Shown: positions 39,899 through 48,502 of the stretch, one piece after another
Position numbering within the stretch: the stretch's first letter is position 1
How the letters are laid out: each line of letters begins with the position of its first letter
Assembly: GCF_002954775.1 (NCBI RefSeq)
Contig: NZ_PJME01000016.1
Span: forward strand, 120,787-184,786
Length of the DNA: 64,000 bases
Reading direction: 5' to 3'
Source: Streptomyces geranii
GTDB lineage: Bacteria > Actinomycetota > Actinomycetes > Streptomycetales > Streptomycetaceae
The notes under the pieces: model-generated
Databases searched by the model: none
What the model was told of the DNA's origin: nothing
Seen by the model: only the letters and a program-made list of their open reading frames with translations
Translations under genes and position numbers: made by a program

Positions 39899-41205
39899 CT
39901 GAGACCTCCCCTTCGACGGGCTCCCCGGATTCCCCGAACTCCCCGGGCGCACTGGGCTCTTCGGATTCCCCGCACGCCCTCGCCGAGCCCGTCGAGCGGG
40001 TCGGGCGGGGGTGGACCGCCTCGCTCTCGCTCGCCAACGGGGCTATCTGGGTGGGGTGGTTCGGGCCGCTGCAGATCCTGCTCGCTTCCCAGGCCGAGGA
40101 CTTCGCGCCCGGCACCGGAATGTCGAAGGAGACCCTGCTGGCATGGGTGGCGGGGGCCGGTGCCCTGGTGTCGCTGGCGGCGAACCCGGTCTTCGGCGCG
40201 CTGTCGGACCGTACGACGTCGCGGTGGGGGCGCCGTACGCCGTGGATCGTGGCCGGGGCGGCGGGCGGGGCGGTGTCGTTGCTGCTGCTCGCGGGGGCCG
40301 GTGGGCTGTGGACGATGGTGGCGGGATGGTGCCTGGTCCAGCTGACGCTGAACGCGGCCTTCGCCGCCATCACGGCCGCCGTGCCCGACCGGGTACCACG
40401 GCTCCAACGCGGCGCCGTGGGCGGCTGGTTGGGCGCGGCGCAGATCCTGGGGGTGGTCGGCGGTACGGGGCTGGCGACGGCGGCCGGAGGTGTGGGCGCC
40501 GGGTACGCGGCGTGCGCGGCGTTCACGCTGCTGGGTGTGCTGCCGTACGTGCTGCGGCACCGGGATCTGCGACTGGAGGTCACGGACCGGCCGGTGTGGT
40601 CGTGGCGGAGCTTCCTCGCCGGGTTCTGGCTGAGCCCGCGCCGCTATCCGGACCTCGGGTGGGCCTGGCTGACCAGGTTCCTGATCAATCTCAGCAACGC
40701 GCTGGTGCTGCTGTACCTGCTCTACTACCTGCGCGACCGCCTGGACTACTCCGACCCCGAGGGCGGTGTCCTGATCCTGACCGCCGTGAACGGCGTGACG
40801 CTGCTCGCCACGGTCGTCGTCGGCGGGGCCTGGTCGGACCGGGTGGGGCGGCGCAAACCGTTCGTGATCTGGTCGGGCGTACTGATGGCGGCGGCGACGG
40901 CGCTGCTGGCCGGGTGGCAGACCTGGCCCGGGGCGATCGTCGCGGCGGCGCTCCTCGGGATCGGCTTCGGGGTGTTCACGTCGGTCGACTTCGCCCTGAT
41001 GACGGACGTACTGCCGAAGGCGGGGGACCGGGGCAAGGACCTGGGCGTCATCAACGTGGCCAACGCCCTGCCCCAGGTCGCGGCACCCGCCCTCGCCGCG
41101 CCGATCGTCACCTACCTGGGCGGCTACCGGATGCTGTATCTGGTGGCGGCGGTGATCGGGTTGGCGGGGGCGTTGCTGGTGCGGCGGATCAGGGGGGTCG
41201 ACTGA
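39895..41205 (+). CDS. MFS sugar transporter coupled to the GH1 enzyme
   Basis: A 436-aa permease of twelve helices, with a Pro/Ser-rich cytoplasmic N-terminus (TSPSTGSPDSPNSPG). MFS loop motifs are visible as GALSDRTTSRWGRRTPWI (loop 2-3) and WSDRVGRRKPFVIWSG (loop 8-9). These RGRR-type motifs resemble the glycoside/sucrose:cation symporter groups. Translational coupling with a beta-glucosidase suggests import of a beta-glucoside such as cellobiose. Confidence 0.87.
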   Translation: MTETSPSTGSPDSPNSPGALGSSDSPHALAEPVERVGRGWTASLSLANGAIWVGWFGPLQILLASQAEDFAPGTGMSKETLLAWVAGAGALVSLAANPVFGALSDRTTSRWGRRTPWIVAGAAGGAVSLLLLAGAGGLWTMVAGWCLVQLTLNAAFAAITAAVPDRVPRLQRGAVGGWLGAAQILGVVGGTGLATAAGGVGAGYAACAAFTLLGVLPYVLRHRDLRLEVTDRPVWSWRSFLAGFWLSPRRYPDLGWAWLTRFLINLSNALVLLYLLYYLRDRLDYSDPEGGVLILTAVNGVTLLATVVVGGAWSDRVGRRKPFVIWSGVLMAAATALLAGWQTWPGAIVAAALLGIGFGVFTSVDFALMTDVLPKAGDRGKDLGVINVANALPQVAAPALAAPIVTYLGGYRMLYLVAAVIGLAGALLVRRIRGVD

Positions 41206-41263
41206 TCGGACGGGACTGACGGAACTGACGGGACTGATCAGAGGGGTCGCCCGGGCGGCCCGC

Positions 41264-42130
41264 TCACAGGGCTCCGGCGGCCCGGGCCGACCAGACCGTG
41301 GGGTGGAGCGGGCGGAAGCCCAGGTCCCGGCGGACCCGTTCGGTGGACATGATCCCGAACCACGGGTCGGGGTCGGTGCGGTCGTGGGCCTCGGCGGGCA
41401 TCTCGACCCCGTTGAGGCGGTGCAGTTCGAGCGCCGTGACGGGGGCGTCGTCGGCGATGTTGTACATGCGGCCCGCGACTCCGGGCGCGTGCAGGAGGCG
41501 CAGCAGGCCCTGGGCGACGTCCGCGTGGTGGGCCATCTGGAGCCGCTGGGCCGGCGCCCAGTTCGCGGCCCACATCAGGGACTGGGCGAGGTGCGGGTCG
41601 CCCTCGCCGTAGACGAAGGGGAGACGGGCGACGCGTACGTCCATGCCCTGGCCCTCGCCGCCCAGGGCGAGCAGTTCGCGTTCGGCCGCCGCCTTCGACT
41701 CGGTGTACGCGCCCCACATCACGCCGCCGGGCCGGCTCTCGTCCTCCTCGACCAGCGGGCGGCCCCGGCCGGTGCCGTACACCAGCCCCGTGCTGACCTG
41801 CACGAAGCGTCGTACGCCCGCCGCCAGCGCCGCCCGGCCCAGCTCCACCGCCGCGTCGCGGTTGACGGCCCACGCGTCCTCGTCCGGGACCCCGCGGAAG
41901 GAGGCGGCGACGTTCACGACCGCGTCCACTCCGGCGACCGCCTTGCCGAGCGCCTCCGCGTCCCGCAGGTCCCCGAGGACGACCTCGGCGCCCAGCTCGG
42001 CGAACGGTTCGGCGCGGGCCTGGTCGCGCACCAGGATCCGGGTCCGCTCCCCCGGGCGGTTCTGTGCGAGCAGCCTGGGCAGGAAGCGCCGGCCGACCTG
42101 TCCTGTCGTGCCTGTCACCAGTGTCAGCAT
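41264..42130 (-). CDS. NAD-dependent epimerase/dehydratase (extended SDR)
   Basis: A 288-aa Rossmann protein. The nucleotide-binding motif is LVTGTTGQVGRRFL at the N-terminus, the active-site Tyr/Lys are in AYTESKAAAERE, and the upstream Ser is in VQVSTGLVYGTG. The C-terminal part follows the sugar-nucleotide epimerase/reductase pattern. The ATG at 42130 has GAGGAGAAG upstream. It is divergent from an XRE regulator, an arrangement common for SDR genes controlled by this regulator type. The substrate is unknown. Confidence 0.88.
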   Translation of the reverse strand: MLTLVTGTTGQVGRRFLPRLLAQNRPGERTRILVRDQARAEPFAELGAEVVLGDLRDAEALGKAVAGVDAVVNVAASFRGVPDEDAWAVNRDAAVELGRAALAAGVRRFVQVSTGLVYGTGRGRPLVEEDESRPGGVMWGAYTESKAAAERELLALGGEGQGMDVRVARLPFVYGEGDPHLAQSLMWAANWAPAQRLQMAHHADVAQGLLRLLHAPGVAGRMYNIADDAPVTALELHRLNGVEMPAEAHDRTDPDPWFGIMSTERVRRDLGFRPLHPTVWSARAAGAL

Positions 42131-42215
42131 GATCTTCTCCTCGGGTGGTCCGGTGTCGCTCGGTGCCATCACCCTCGGGTGCGGTCGCCGGGTGCGGGAG
42201 AGACCCGTCGATCGG

Positions 42216-42230
42216 GGGACCGGCGGTCCC
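42216..42230. promoter_or_regulatory. Inverted repeat between epimerase and XRE regulator genes
   Basis: GGGACC-GGC-GGTCCC is a perfect 6-bp inverted repeat with a 3-bp centre. It sits next to a possible plus-strand -10 element GGATAA (42232-42237). It is the best operator candidate for the divergent regulator; no -35 is evident. Confidence 0.4.
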
Positions 42231-42271
42231 TGGATAAGCCGGGCGGACGGCGGCACCCTGGAGGGGTGAAC

Positions 42272-43189
42272 GTGAACCGTCCCGAACTCGCCGACTTCCT
42301 GCGCCGCGGCCGGGCCCGGCTCGGCCCGTCCGACGTGGGCCTGGTGGCGGGCGCGCGCCGCCGTACGCCGGGGCTGCGGCGCGAGGAGGTGGCCCAGCTG
42401 ACGGGGATGTCGGTGGACTACTACACCCGCCTGGAACAGGCCAGGGGCCCGCACCCGTCCCGCCAGATGCTGACGGCACTGGCCCGCTCACTGCGCCTGA
42501 CGGAGGACGAACGGGACCACCTGTTCCACCTGGCGGGCGAGGAACCGCCGCGTCGCGGCAGCCCCTCCCGGCATGTGAGCCCCGGTCTGCTGCTGGTCCT
42601 GGACCGGCTGCACGACACCCCGGCGATGGTGGTGAGCGACTGCGGCGAGATTCTGGCCCAGAACGCGATGTCGAGCGCCCTGGCCGGCGACGCCGCCGCC
42701 CGCCCACCGCGCGAGCGCAACCTGGTCCGGCGCTTCTTCCTCGACCCGGCGGCCCGGAAGATCTGTCCCCCGGAGGACGTGCCCGACCACGCGCGCGCCC
42801 ACGTGGCGAACCTGCGGGCGGTGACGGCAGCCCGCCCCGACGACCCGGAACCGGCGGCGCTGGTGGCCGAACTGCGGTCCGCCAGCGAGGAGTTCGCGTC
42901 CCTGTGGACGGCCCATGAGGTCGCGGTGCGCCGCCGCGCGACGAAGCGGTTCCTGCACCCGGTGGTCGGGCTCCTGGAACTGGACTGCGAGGTCCTGACG
43001 AACCAGAACGACCACCACATGCTCATCGTCCACTCGGCCCGGCCGGGGACGGGGTCGTACGAGCGGCTGCGGTTGTTGGGGGTGGTGGGGGTGGCGGGGG
43101 TGACTGCAGGGGTTTCCTCGCCCCCGCCGCCCCTACCCGTTCCCATCCTTCTGGGGGCTGCGCCCCCAGACCCCCCGCAATCGCGCTGA
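42272..43189 (+). CDS. XRE-type regulator with MmyB-like ligand domain
   Basis: A 305-aa regulator. The N-terminal helix-turn-helix is recognisable from GLRREEVAQLTGMSVDYYTR followed by LEQARGPHPSRQ, the hallmark of the actinobacterial MmyB-like group. The C-terminal PAS-like domain (residues about 100-270) contains AMVVSDCGEILAQN and GLLELDCEVL and binds small, often fatty, ligands in this family. GGAGG 7 nt before the GTG at 42272 decides the start. The final ~20 residues (PPPPLPVPILLGAAPP to QSR) are encoded by a Streptomyces intergenic repeat that has been read into the gene. Confidence 0.9.
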   Translation: MNRPELADFLRRGRARLGPSDVGLVAGARRRTPGLRREEVAQLTGMSVDYYTRLEQARGPHPSRQMLTALARSLRLTEDERDHLFHLAGEEPPRRGSPSRHVSPGLLLVLDRLHDTPAMVVSDCGEILAQNAMSSALAGDAAARPPRERNLVRRFFLDPAARKICPPEDVPDHARAHVANLRAVTAARPDDPEPAALVAELRSASEEFASLWTAHEVAVRRRATKRFLHPVVGLLELDCEVLTNQNDHHMLIVHSARPGTGSYERLRLLGVVGVAGVTAGVSSPPPPLPVPILLGAAPPDPPQSR

Positions 43190-43382
43190 ACGCGCTCGTC
43201 CTCAAACGCCGGACGGGCTGAGAGGCCCCGACCCGGGCTGGTAGGAGGCAGTAAACGGGCGGGTGGGCGGGAAAAATAGACCTGGACGCGCACGCCCTCA
43301 AGTGCTCGAACGCCGGGCAGGTTGAGGTACCCGGACCTGTGCTGAACAGATGCCGTAAACGGGCGGGTGGGTGGGTAGGAAA
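43150..43382. repeat. Streptomyces intergenic element with imperfect direct duplication
   Basis: The block begins with the hairpin CTGGGGGC-TGC-GCCCCCAG (43150-43168), inside the regulator 3' end and able to act as a terminator. Two related units of about 80 bp follow (about 43202-43277 and 43298-43380). Each runs from CTCnAACGCCGGnC to CGTAAACGGGCGGGTGGG or CAGTAAACGGGCGGGTGGG. I recognise the CTCAAACGCCGGACGGGCTG part as a sequence scattered in many Streptomyces genomes. Confidence 0.65.
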
Positions 43383-43386
43383 GTCC

Positions 43387-43582
43387 TCAAACTCCGGGCG
43401 GCGCGAACATCGTCACCACCAGCTGGGACTCCGCGTCCGTGAGGTGGTGCGCCGGGGTCGCCCGGGGCCAGGGTGATGCGGACCGATCTCGCCTCGGCGC
43501 CCGCCGGGATCAGGGCGGCAGCCGCCGGCAGCGTCGTGATGATCTCGATGCCCGGGGGCAGGTGCGTGTGCTCGGTGGTCAT
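43387..43582 (-). pseudogene. Frameshifted small hypothetical gene
   Basis: The sequence begins MTTEHTHLPPGIEIITTLPA and reads through SVRITLAPG. In that frame it then runs 30 residues into the repeat unit. In the neighbouring frame it continues naturally as TPAHHLTDAESQLVVTMFAP and stops at a TGA (43389-43387). One extra base near 43460 (GGGCGACC for an expected GGGGACC) explains the switch. The intact product would be about 64 residues with no known domain. Either a real mutation or a sequencing error could cause this. Confidence 0.5.
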
Positions 43583-43663
43583 GTGTTCGTTCCTCCAAAC
43601 AGGGACTGTCCGGAGTAAGGACAGGGCTGCCTCCCTGTTTGTGACAGCGGGCCGTACGCCCGC

Positions 43664-44638
43664 TCAGAAGCCCAGCTTGCGCAGCTGCCTCGGGTCCCGC
43701 TGCCAGTCCTTCGCCACCTTCACATGCAGGTCCAGGAAGACCGGCGTACCGAGCAACGCCTCGATCTGCTTCCTGCTCTTGATGCCGACCTGCTTCAGCC
43801 GCTGCCCCTTCGGGCCGATGATGATGCCCTTCTGGCTGGGCCGCTCGATGTAGACGAACGCGTGGATGTCGAGGAGGGGCTTGTCCGCCGGGCGGTCCTC
43901 GCGCGGGATCATCTCCTCGACCACGACCGCGATCGAGTGGGGCAGCTCGTCGCGTACGCCCTCCAGGGCCGCCTCGCGGATCAGCTCCGCGATCATGACC
44001 TGCTCGGGCTCGTCCGTGAGGTCGCCCTCCGGGTAGAGCGCCGGGCCCTCGGGGAGGAGCGGGACAAGCAGGTCGGCCAGCAGGTCCACCTGCTTGTCGG
44101 CGACCGCCGACACCGGCACGATCTCCGCCCACTCGAAGCCCAGCTCGCGCCCGAGCTGGTCGATCGCGATGAGCTGCTCGGCCAGCGCCTTGCCCTCGAC
44201 CAGGTCGGTCTTCGTCACGATCGCGATCTTCGGCGTCTTCTTGATCGCCGCCAGTTCCTTCGCGATGAAACGGTCACCGGGGCCGAGCTTCTCGTTCGCC
44301 GGGAGGCAGAAACCGATGACGTCGACCTCGGCCCAGGTCGTGCGGACCACGTCGTTCAGGCGTTCGCCCAGCAGCGTGCGCGGCTTGTGCAGGCCGGGGG
44401 TGTCCACCAGGATCAGCTGCGCGTCCGGGCGGTGCACGATCCCCCGTACCGTGTGCCGGGTCGTCTGCGGCTGGTCGGCGGTGATCGCCACCTTCTGGCC
44501 GACCAGAGCGTTCGTAAGGGTGGACTTGCCCGCATTCGGGCGGCCCACGAAGCAGGCGAAGCCGGCGCGGTGCGCGGCCGATGCCTTCGACGGCACGGAC
44601 GGCTCGGACGGCTCGGATGACGGGGTACGAACGCTCAT
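43664..44638 (-). CDS. era: GTPase Era
   Basis: A 324-aa ribosome-assembly GTPase acting on 16S rRNA and the 30S subunit. G1 is FVGRPNAGKSTLTNAL, the G2 region QTTRHTVRG, G3 VDTPG, G4 VTKTD. The C-terminal KH domain carries the RNA-binding signature GIIIGPKGQRLKQVG. The first ~25 residues are a Ser/Pro/Glu tail. The ATG at 44638 is chosen; the ATG at 44647 is possible. It belongs with ybeY, corC and phoH further along the same strand, from which it is separated here by inserted genes. Confidence 0.96.
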   Translation of the reverse strand: MSVRTPSSEPSEPSVPSKASAAHRAGFACFVGRPNAGKSTLTNALVGQKVAITADQPQTTRHTVRGIVHRPDAQLILVDTPGLHKPRTLLGERLNDVVRTTWAEVDVIGFCLPANEKLGPGDRFIAKELAAIKKTPKIAIVTKTDLVEGKALAEQLIAIDQLGRELGFEWAEIVPVSAVADKQVDLLADLLVPLLPEGPALYPEGDLTDEPEQVMIAELIREAALEGVRDELPHSIAVVVEEMIPREDRPADKPLLDIHAFVYIERPSQKGIIIGPKGQRLKQVGIKSRKQIEALLGTPVFLDLHVKVAKDWQRDPRQLRKLGF

Positions 44639-44848
44639 GTGGCCCATTGTCCCTGATCCACGGACACCCGCCGTACGCCGAGCCCCCGACCGGGCCCCGG
44701 ACGCCCCGGGAACACACCCGGCCTCGGCCTTACGGCACACGCCGGGACGGGCATACGATCACGGCGTCCCGGGCCACGGAGCCCCGGTCCCGTCCGCCGT
44801 TTCCCCTCCCGCACAGCGTCCCTCCGCGCAGAAGGTCAAGAGCCAGGA

Positions 44849-45187
44849 ATGAAGCTCATCACCGCGATCGTCAAGCCGTACCGCCTCGACGAGGTCAAGA
44901 CCGCGCTCCAGGAACTCGGGGTGCACGGCCTGACCGTCACCGAGGCCAGTGGGTACGGCCGTCAGCGCGGGCACACCGAGGTGTACCGCGGCGCCGAGTA
45001 CCAGGTCGACCTCGTCCCCAAGGTCCGTATCGAGGTCGTCGTGGACGACGGGGAGGCCGAGGCCGCGATCGAGGCGATCGTCAGGGCGGCCCGCACCGGC
45101 AAGATCGGCGACGGCAAGGTGTGGTCGCTGCCGGTCGACACGGTGGTGCGGGTGCGGACGGGTGAGCGTGGGCCCGACGCGCTCTGA
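44849..45187 (+). CDS. PII-family nitrogen regulatory protein
   Basis: 112 aa, the full PII length. It senses ATP/ADP and 2-oxoglutarate and controls nitrogen proteins by binding. The N-terminus MKLITAIVKPYRLDEVKTAL, the T-loop GHTEVYRGAEYQVDL with its modifiable Tyr, the B-loop GKIGDGKVW and the C-terminal RVRTGERGPDAL match GlnB/GlnK closely. In Streptomyces the usual PII gene lies in amtB-glnK-glnD. Here no amtB or glnD is adjacent, so this looks like a separate paralogue next to era. It ends 26 bp from a converging gene. Confidence 0.94.
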   Translation: MKLITAIVKPYRLDEVKTALQELGVHGLTVTEASGYGRQRGHTEVYRGAEYQVDLVPKVRIEVVVDDGEAEAAIEAIVRAARTGKIGDGKVWSLPVDTVVRVRTGERGPDAL

Positions 45188-45213
45188 AGCGCGCGTCGTT
45201 CTGAGCCTGGCGC

Positions 45214-46302
45214 TCAACCGGACGTGCCACTGGATGTCATTGGTTCGCTCTCGCGCCGTTGTGGCTGGTCGCGCCCCGCGGCGGAGCCGCCTATGGACAC
45301 CGCCCCGCGCCCCTTTGGGGCGCTCCCCTTTCGGGGCGCGTTTCTGCGGGCCCTGATCAGGAGTGCCGTCCCCACCGCGGCGAACACTCCCAGCAGCACC
45401 GCCATCAGCCACGGCAGGGCGAAGAAGGACACGCTCGCCGATTCCCGGGTGTCCTTGGCCGTTGCCGTCAACGTGACGTCGCCCCAGTCGAGTTGGGGGG
45501 CGCCGTGCCAGGGCTCGGTGAGGCTGACCCGTTGGCCCGGCAGCAGTTCGGAGGGGAGGCCGGTGAGGTCGCGGGACAGCAGCGTACGGCCGAACAGGCC
45601 CTGTGCGCGCAGTTCCACCCGGGGGTCGAGGGTGACGTTGCCGGTGTTGTGGAGGGTGTACGAGATCGTCGCGCTGCTGTCGCCGAGGCCCGGGACGAGG
45701 GGCTGGTCGTGGGTGATGCGGACGTTCTCGACTGCGATGGCGGAGACGGCCGGGCCGCTCACCCGGAGGTAGATCCGCGCGCCGACCGCCCGCCGCACCC
45801 CGAGGGCCAGTGAGCCGTCGCCCGCGGCGATCCGTTCGTCGAGGGCGACCAACGCGCCCACGTGGTCGCCGGGTTCGGCCCCTTCGGGGACCCGGAGGGT
45901 GAAGGGTACGGTGACCGACTTGCGCGGCGGCACGGTGACCCGGGACTTCGCGGGCCGCGCCCACGCGCCGACCCCGCGCTGCTTCTCGTCGAGGGTGCGG
46001 ACCGCGAACCCGCCGTCGCGGGCGGTGTTGTAGGCGTCGGCGGCGTACAGCCGGAAGGTGAGCGGCTGGTCCGTCTTGTTGGCGACGGTGACCTTGTCCT
46101 CGACTGCCGTGCCGGGATCGGCGGAGAGGTAGAAGTACGGGCGCTGCGCCACCGCGGAGGCGGTCGGGAACACCGACCAGCTGCCGTTGTCGGCGGCGCG
46201 GGCGGGCACGGGCGTCAGGAGTGACGCGCCGAGCACCGCCATCAGGAGGAGTGCGAGGGTGGTGAGGAAGGCGTACGGTCTACGGCTCATCGTTTGCGAC
46301 AT
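45214..46302 (-). CDS. DUF916-type (WxL-interacting) surface protein
   Basis: 362 aa. A Sec signal (LTTLALLLMAVLGASLL to PARA) precedes two immunoglobulin-like halves. The first (about residues 40-170, with RPYFYLSADPGTAVEDKVTV and RVTVPPRKSVTVPFTLRVPE) resembles DUF916, which binds peptidoglycan and WxL proteins in Firmicutes. A transmembrane helix (FFALPWLMAVLLGVFAAVGT) and a basic tail follow. The last ~40 residues are encoded by an interspersed repeat. It lies 92 bp downstream of a protein with WxL-like motifs, supporting a surface-complex role. Confidence 0.8.
   Translation of the reverse strand: MSQTMSRRPYAFLTTLALLLMAVLGASLLTPVPARAADNGSWSVFPTASAVAQRPYFYLSADPGTAVEDKVTVANKTDQPLTFRLYAADAYNTARDGGFAVRTLDEKQRGVGAWARPAKSRVTVPPRKSVTVPFTLRVPEGAEPGDHVGALVALDERIAAGDGSLALGVRRAVGARIYLRVSGPAVSAIAVENVRITHDQPLVPGLGDSSATISYTLHNTGNVTLDPRVELRAQGLFGRTLLSRDLTGLPSELLPGQRVSLTEPWHGAPQLDWGDVTLTATAKDTRESASVSFFALPWLMAVLLGVFAAVGTALLIRARRNAPRKGSAPKGRGAVSIGGSAAGRDQPQRRESEPMTSSGTSG
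45249..45345. repeat. Streptomyces interspersed hairpin element captured in a coding 3' end
   Basis: Contains CGTTGTGGCTGGTCGCGC and two small perfect hairpins: GCGGC-GGA-GCCGC, and GCGCCCC-TTT-GGGGCGC at about 45307-45323. I recognise these as parts of an element found between many Streptomyces genes. It lies between converging genes and probably also terminates transcription. The DUF916-like gene reads through it in frame. Confidence 0.7.
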
Positions 46303-46394
46303 GGGTGCGGACCCCCGCGGACGGGACGGCCGGACGGTCGGGCGGGTGCGCGCCCGGCCACCGGATGACGAACAGCCGTTCAGGCGAACGTTGT

Positions 46395-47741
46395 TCAGGT
46401 GAGCGTGAGAGTGAGTACGCCCGAGTACGTGCCCGGCGGGGTGAACGCCGGTACGTTCAGCGACAGTCCGGCGTCGACGGTGAACTCACCGCCGGTGAGC
46501 GTGCCGTCGGGTGCGGAGGCCAGGGTGGCTCCCGAAGTCCCCACGGCACCGGCGGAACCGGCCTTGCAGGTGCTGGGGCTGCCTGCCTTGGTGGCGCAGG
46601 CCGGGGTCCAACTCAGCTTGCCCGCCTCGATCTTGGCGCCGGGACCGGTGAAGTCGGTGACCTTGCCCGTCAGAGACCAGCCCGCGGGGCCGCCGCGGAA
46701 GTCCTTGACGGTCACCGTCTGCAGAGCCCCGGTGGAGGCCCCGCCGCTGCCGAAGTCGACCGCCGACAGCTGGACGGCGTCCCCGGCCTGGGTCATGGAC
46801 AGCGTGCCCGCCTTGACGGTGGTCGTGAGCTTCTGGCTGCCGTCGGGGATGGGCGTGTCGTCGATGACGACGTAGGCGGCGGGCGGGGAGCCCTTGGTGT
46901 CGCTCCACGCACTGCCCTCGTACGCCACGACCCCGGTCGTCGTCTTGTCGTTGACGGCGAGGGTGCCGCTGAAGGCGCCCGCGGAGTCGGCGGTCACCGT
47001 CGCGGAGTCGGCGGTCTGGGTGGCCCCGGACCGTCCCGCGAGGGTGACCGTGGCGCCGGGGGTGAAGTTGGCGCCGTTCACGGTGACCCCGGCCCCGGGT
47101 GCTCCGGAGGCCGAACCCAGCGTGATGGCACGGGTGTTGGTCTGGGTCCCGTCCGTCGCCGTGATCGTCTCGGAGACGGGCGCCGGCGGGGTCAGGAGTG
47201 TGCACGGGGTGTCCAGCTCAAGGATGTAGCTGGTGTGGATGTTGTAGTCGCCGGGCGAGAGGGTGATCGCGCCGGGCGAGGTGACGGTGAAGGTGCCGGT
47301 CATCGAGAACGGCGGGAACGCGCCCTTGCCGGGCACGGGGTCGTTCTTCTTGGGCCCCGCGACGGTGATGTCCCCGGTCTGTGCCCCGCCCAGGGTGACC
47401 TTTCCGGTGGGCGTCATGATGTCGGCGGGCAGCGCCAGGTCGGTCGGGTTGCTCGCGGCCGGCTTGACCACCGTGTACGTCACGGTGACGGTGTCGCCGA
47501 CCTTGGGCGCGGTGTTGTCCACCGTGATCTGTCCGGTGGTGGTGCCGTCGATCGGCGGGATGCCCGCGATCGGCGGCGGCACACAGTGCGTGCCGTAGTC
47601 CACGGCGGCGGACGCCGTGCTGAGCGCGCCGGCCGGGACGGCCAGCGCACCGCCCGTGGTGACCGCGAGTGCGGTCGCCCCGAGCAGCGCGGCCCAGCGT
47701 CGTCTTCGGCCGGTCGTGCCCATGGTTGCCATGTTGGCCAT
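46395..47741 (-). CDS. Secreted WxL-like surface protein
   Basis: 448 aa. The start region has three in-frame ATGs; the first follows GAGGGGG. The signal peptide (RRRRWAALLGATALAVTTGG to ALA) is followed by several Ig-like beta domains (for example TTTGQITVDNTAPKVGDTVT). The C-terminal domain contains KDFRGGPAGWSLTGKVTDF and ends YSGVLTLTLT. The paired Trp-x-Leu and terminal L-x-L strands resemble the WxL domain that binds peptidoglycan, although the second Trp is replaced by Thr. Its neighbours are a DUF916-like protein and a second small secreted protein. Confidence 0.72.
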   Translation of the reverse strand: MANMATMGTTGRRRRWAALLGATALAVTTGGALAVPAGALSTASAAVDYGTHCVPPPIAGIPPIDGTTTGQITVDNTAPKVGDTVTVTYTVVKPAASNPTDLALPADIMTPTGKVTLGGAQTGDITVAGPKKNDPVPGKGAFPPFSMTGTFTVTSPGAITLSPGDYNIHTSYILELDTPCTLLTPPAPVSETITATDGTQTNTRAITLGSASGAPGAGVTVNGANFTPGATVTLAGRSGATQTADSATVTADSAGAFSGTLAVNDKTTTGVVAYEGSAWSDTKGSPPAAYVVIDDTPIPDGSQKLTTTVKAGTLSMTQAGDAVQLSAVDFGSGGASTGALQTVTVKDFRGGPAGWSLTGKVTDFTGPGAKIEAGKLSWTPACATKAGSPSTCKAGSAGAVGTSGATLASAPDGTLTGGEFTVDAGLSLNVPAFTPPGTYSGVLTLTLT

Positions 47742-48004
47742 GGTTGCCCCCTCTGAGGGATGCGGGCGCAGCGGCTCGTCTGCGCCGACAGGGGGCCATT
47801 GATGAGCAGGTTGAGCGAGAAGTCAATGCAATCTCGCCAAATAACGGCGAACGGTGGAAAGTGAACTGACGGTCCATCAGTTCGCTGTGACGGCCAATCA
47901 GTTCGCTGTCGGGCGCCCGTGTGTTCCCGGTCGGGAACGGCCGGCGTCCGCCGCGAAGCGGAGGACGCCGGCCGCCGGGTGGAACGGTGCGGGGAGGCGG
48001 ACCG

Positions 48005-48502
48005 TCACTCGTAGACGAACGGTCCCGGTGACTGGTTACCGGTCGGGGTGCAGTTCACGGTGATGCCGAAGAGCACCAGCTTGAGAGTGCCGCCGCCCGC
48101 TTCCAGGCTGTCGCCGGAGGCGACGGTGCCGGTCAGCGGGCCGACGGTGACCGTGGCACCGGTGGCCGTGGCCGGGTTCTTGGTGCCGGTGAAGGCGGTG
48201 GTCCCGCCGCTCGCGTTCGCCAGGGTCAGCGTCGAGGCGATCGAGTCGGCCGCGAGGGGGAGCGGCGCGGTGATGCTCGAACTGACCGTGATGGTGGCCG
48301 AGGTGCCGTCCTGAGTGGCGGTGAGCACGGTCGCTCCGCCGCCGAACAGACCGCAACTGTAGGTGACCGTCGCGGAGGTGGGGGCTACTGCCGCGGCGAC
48401 CGGCGCGAACGCCAGTCCGGTGGTGGCGACCGAGCCCGCCACCAGTACCGCACCGATTCCGAACCGTCTGCGGGCAGACGGGCGTGCTGACTTGCTGATC
48501 AT
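48005..48502 (-). CDS. Small secreted protein of the WxL-like cluster
   Basis: 165 aa with a signal peptide (RRRFGIGAVLVAGSVATTGL to AAAV) and a beta-rich mature part containing a single Cys pair (YSCGLFGG and VNCTPTGN). No enzyme motif is visible. Thr, Ser, Gly and Val dominate, as in cell-surface filaments. Same strand and orientation as the WxL-like and DUF916-like genes, 263 bp upstream of the former. It is probably a surface partner. Confidence 0.65.
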   Translation of the reverse strand: MISKSARPSARRRFGIGAVLVAGSVATTGLAFAPVAAAVAPTSATVTYSCGLFGGGATVLTATQDGTSATITVSSSITAPLPLAADSIASTLTLANASGGTTAFTGTKNPATATGATVTVGPLTGTVASGDSLEAGGGTLKLVLFGITVNCTPTGNQSPGPFVYE

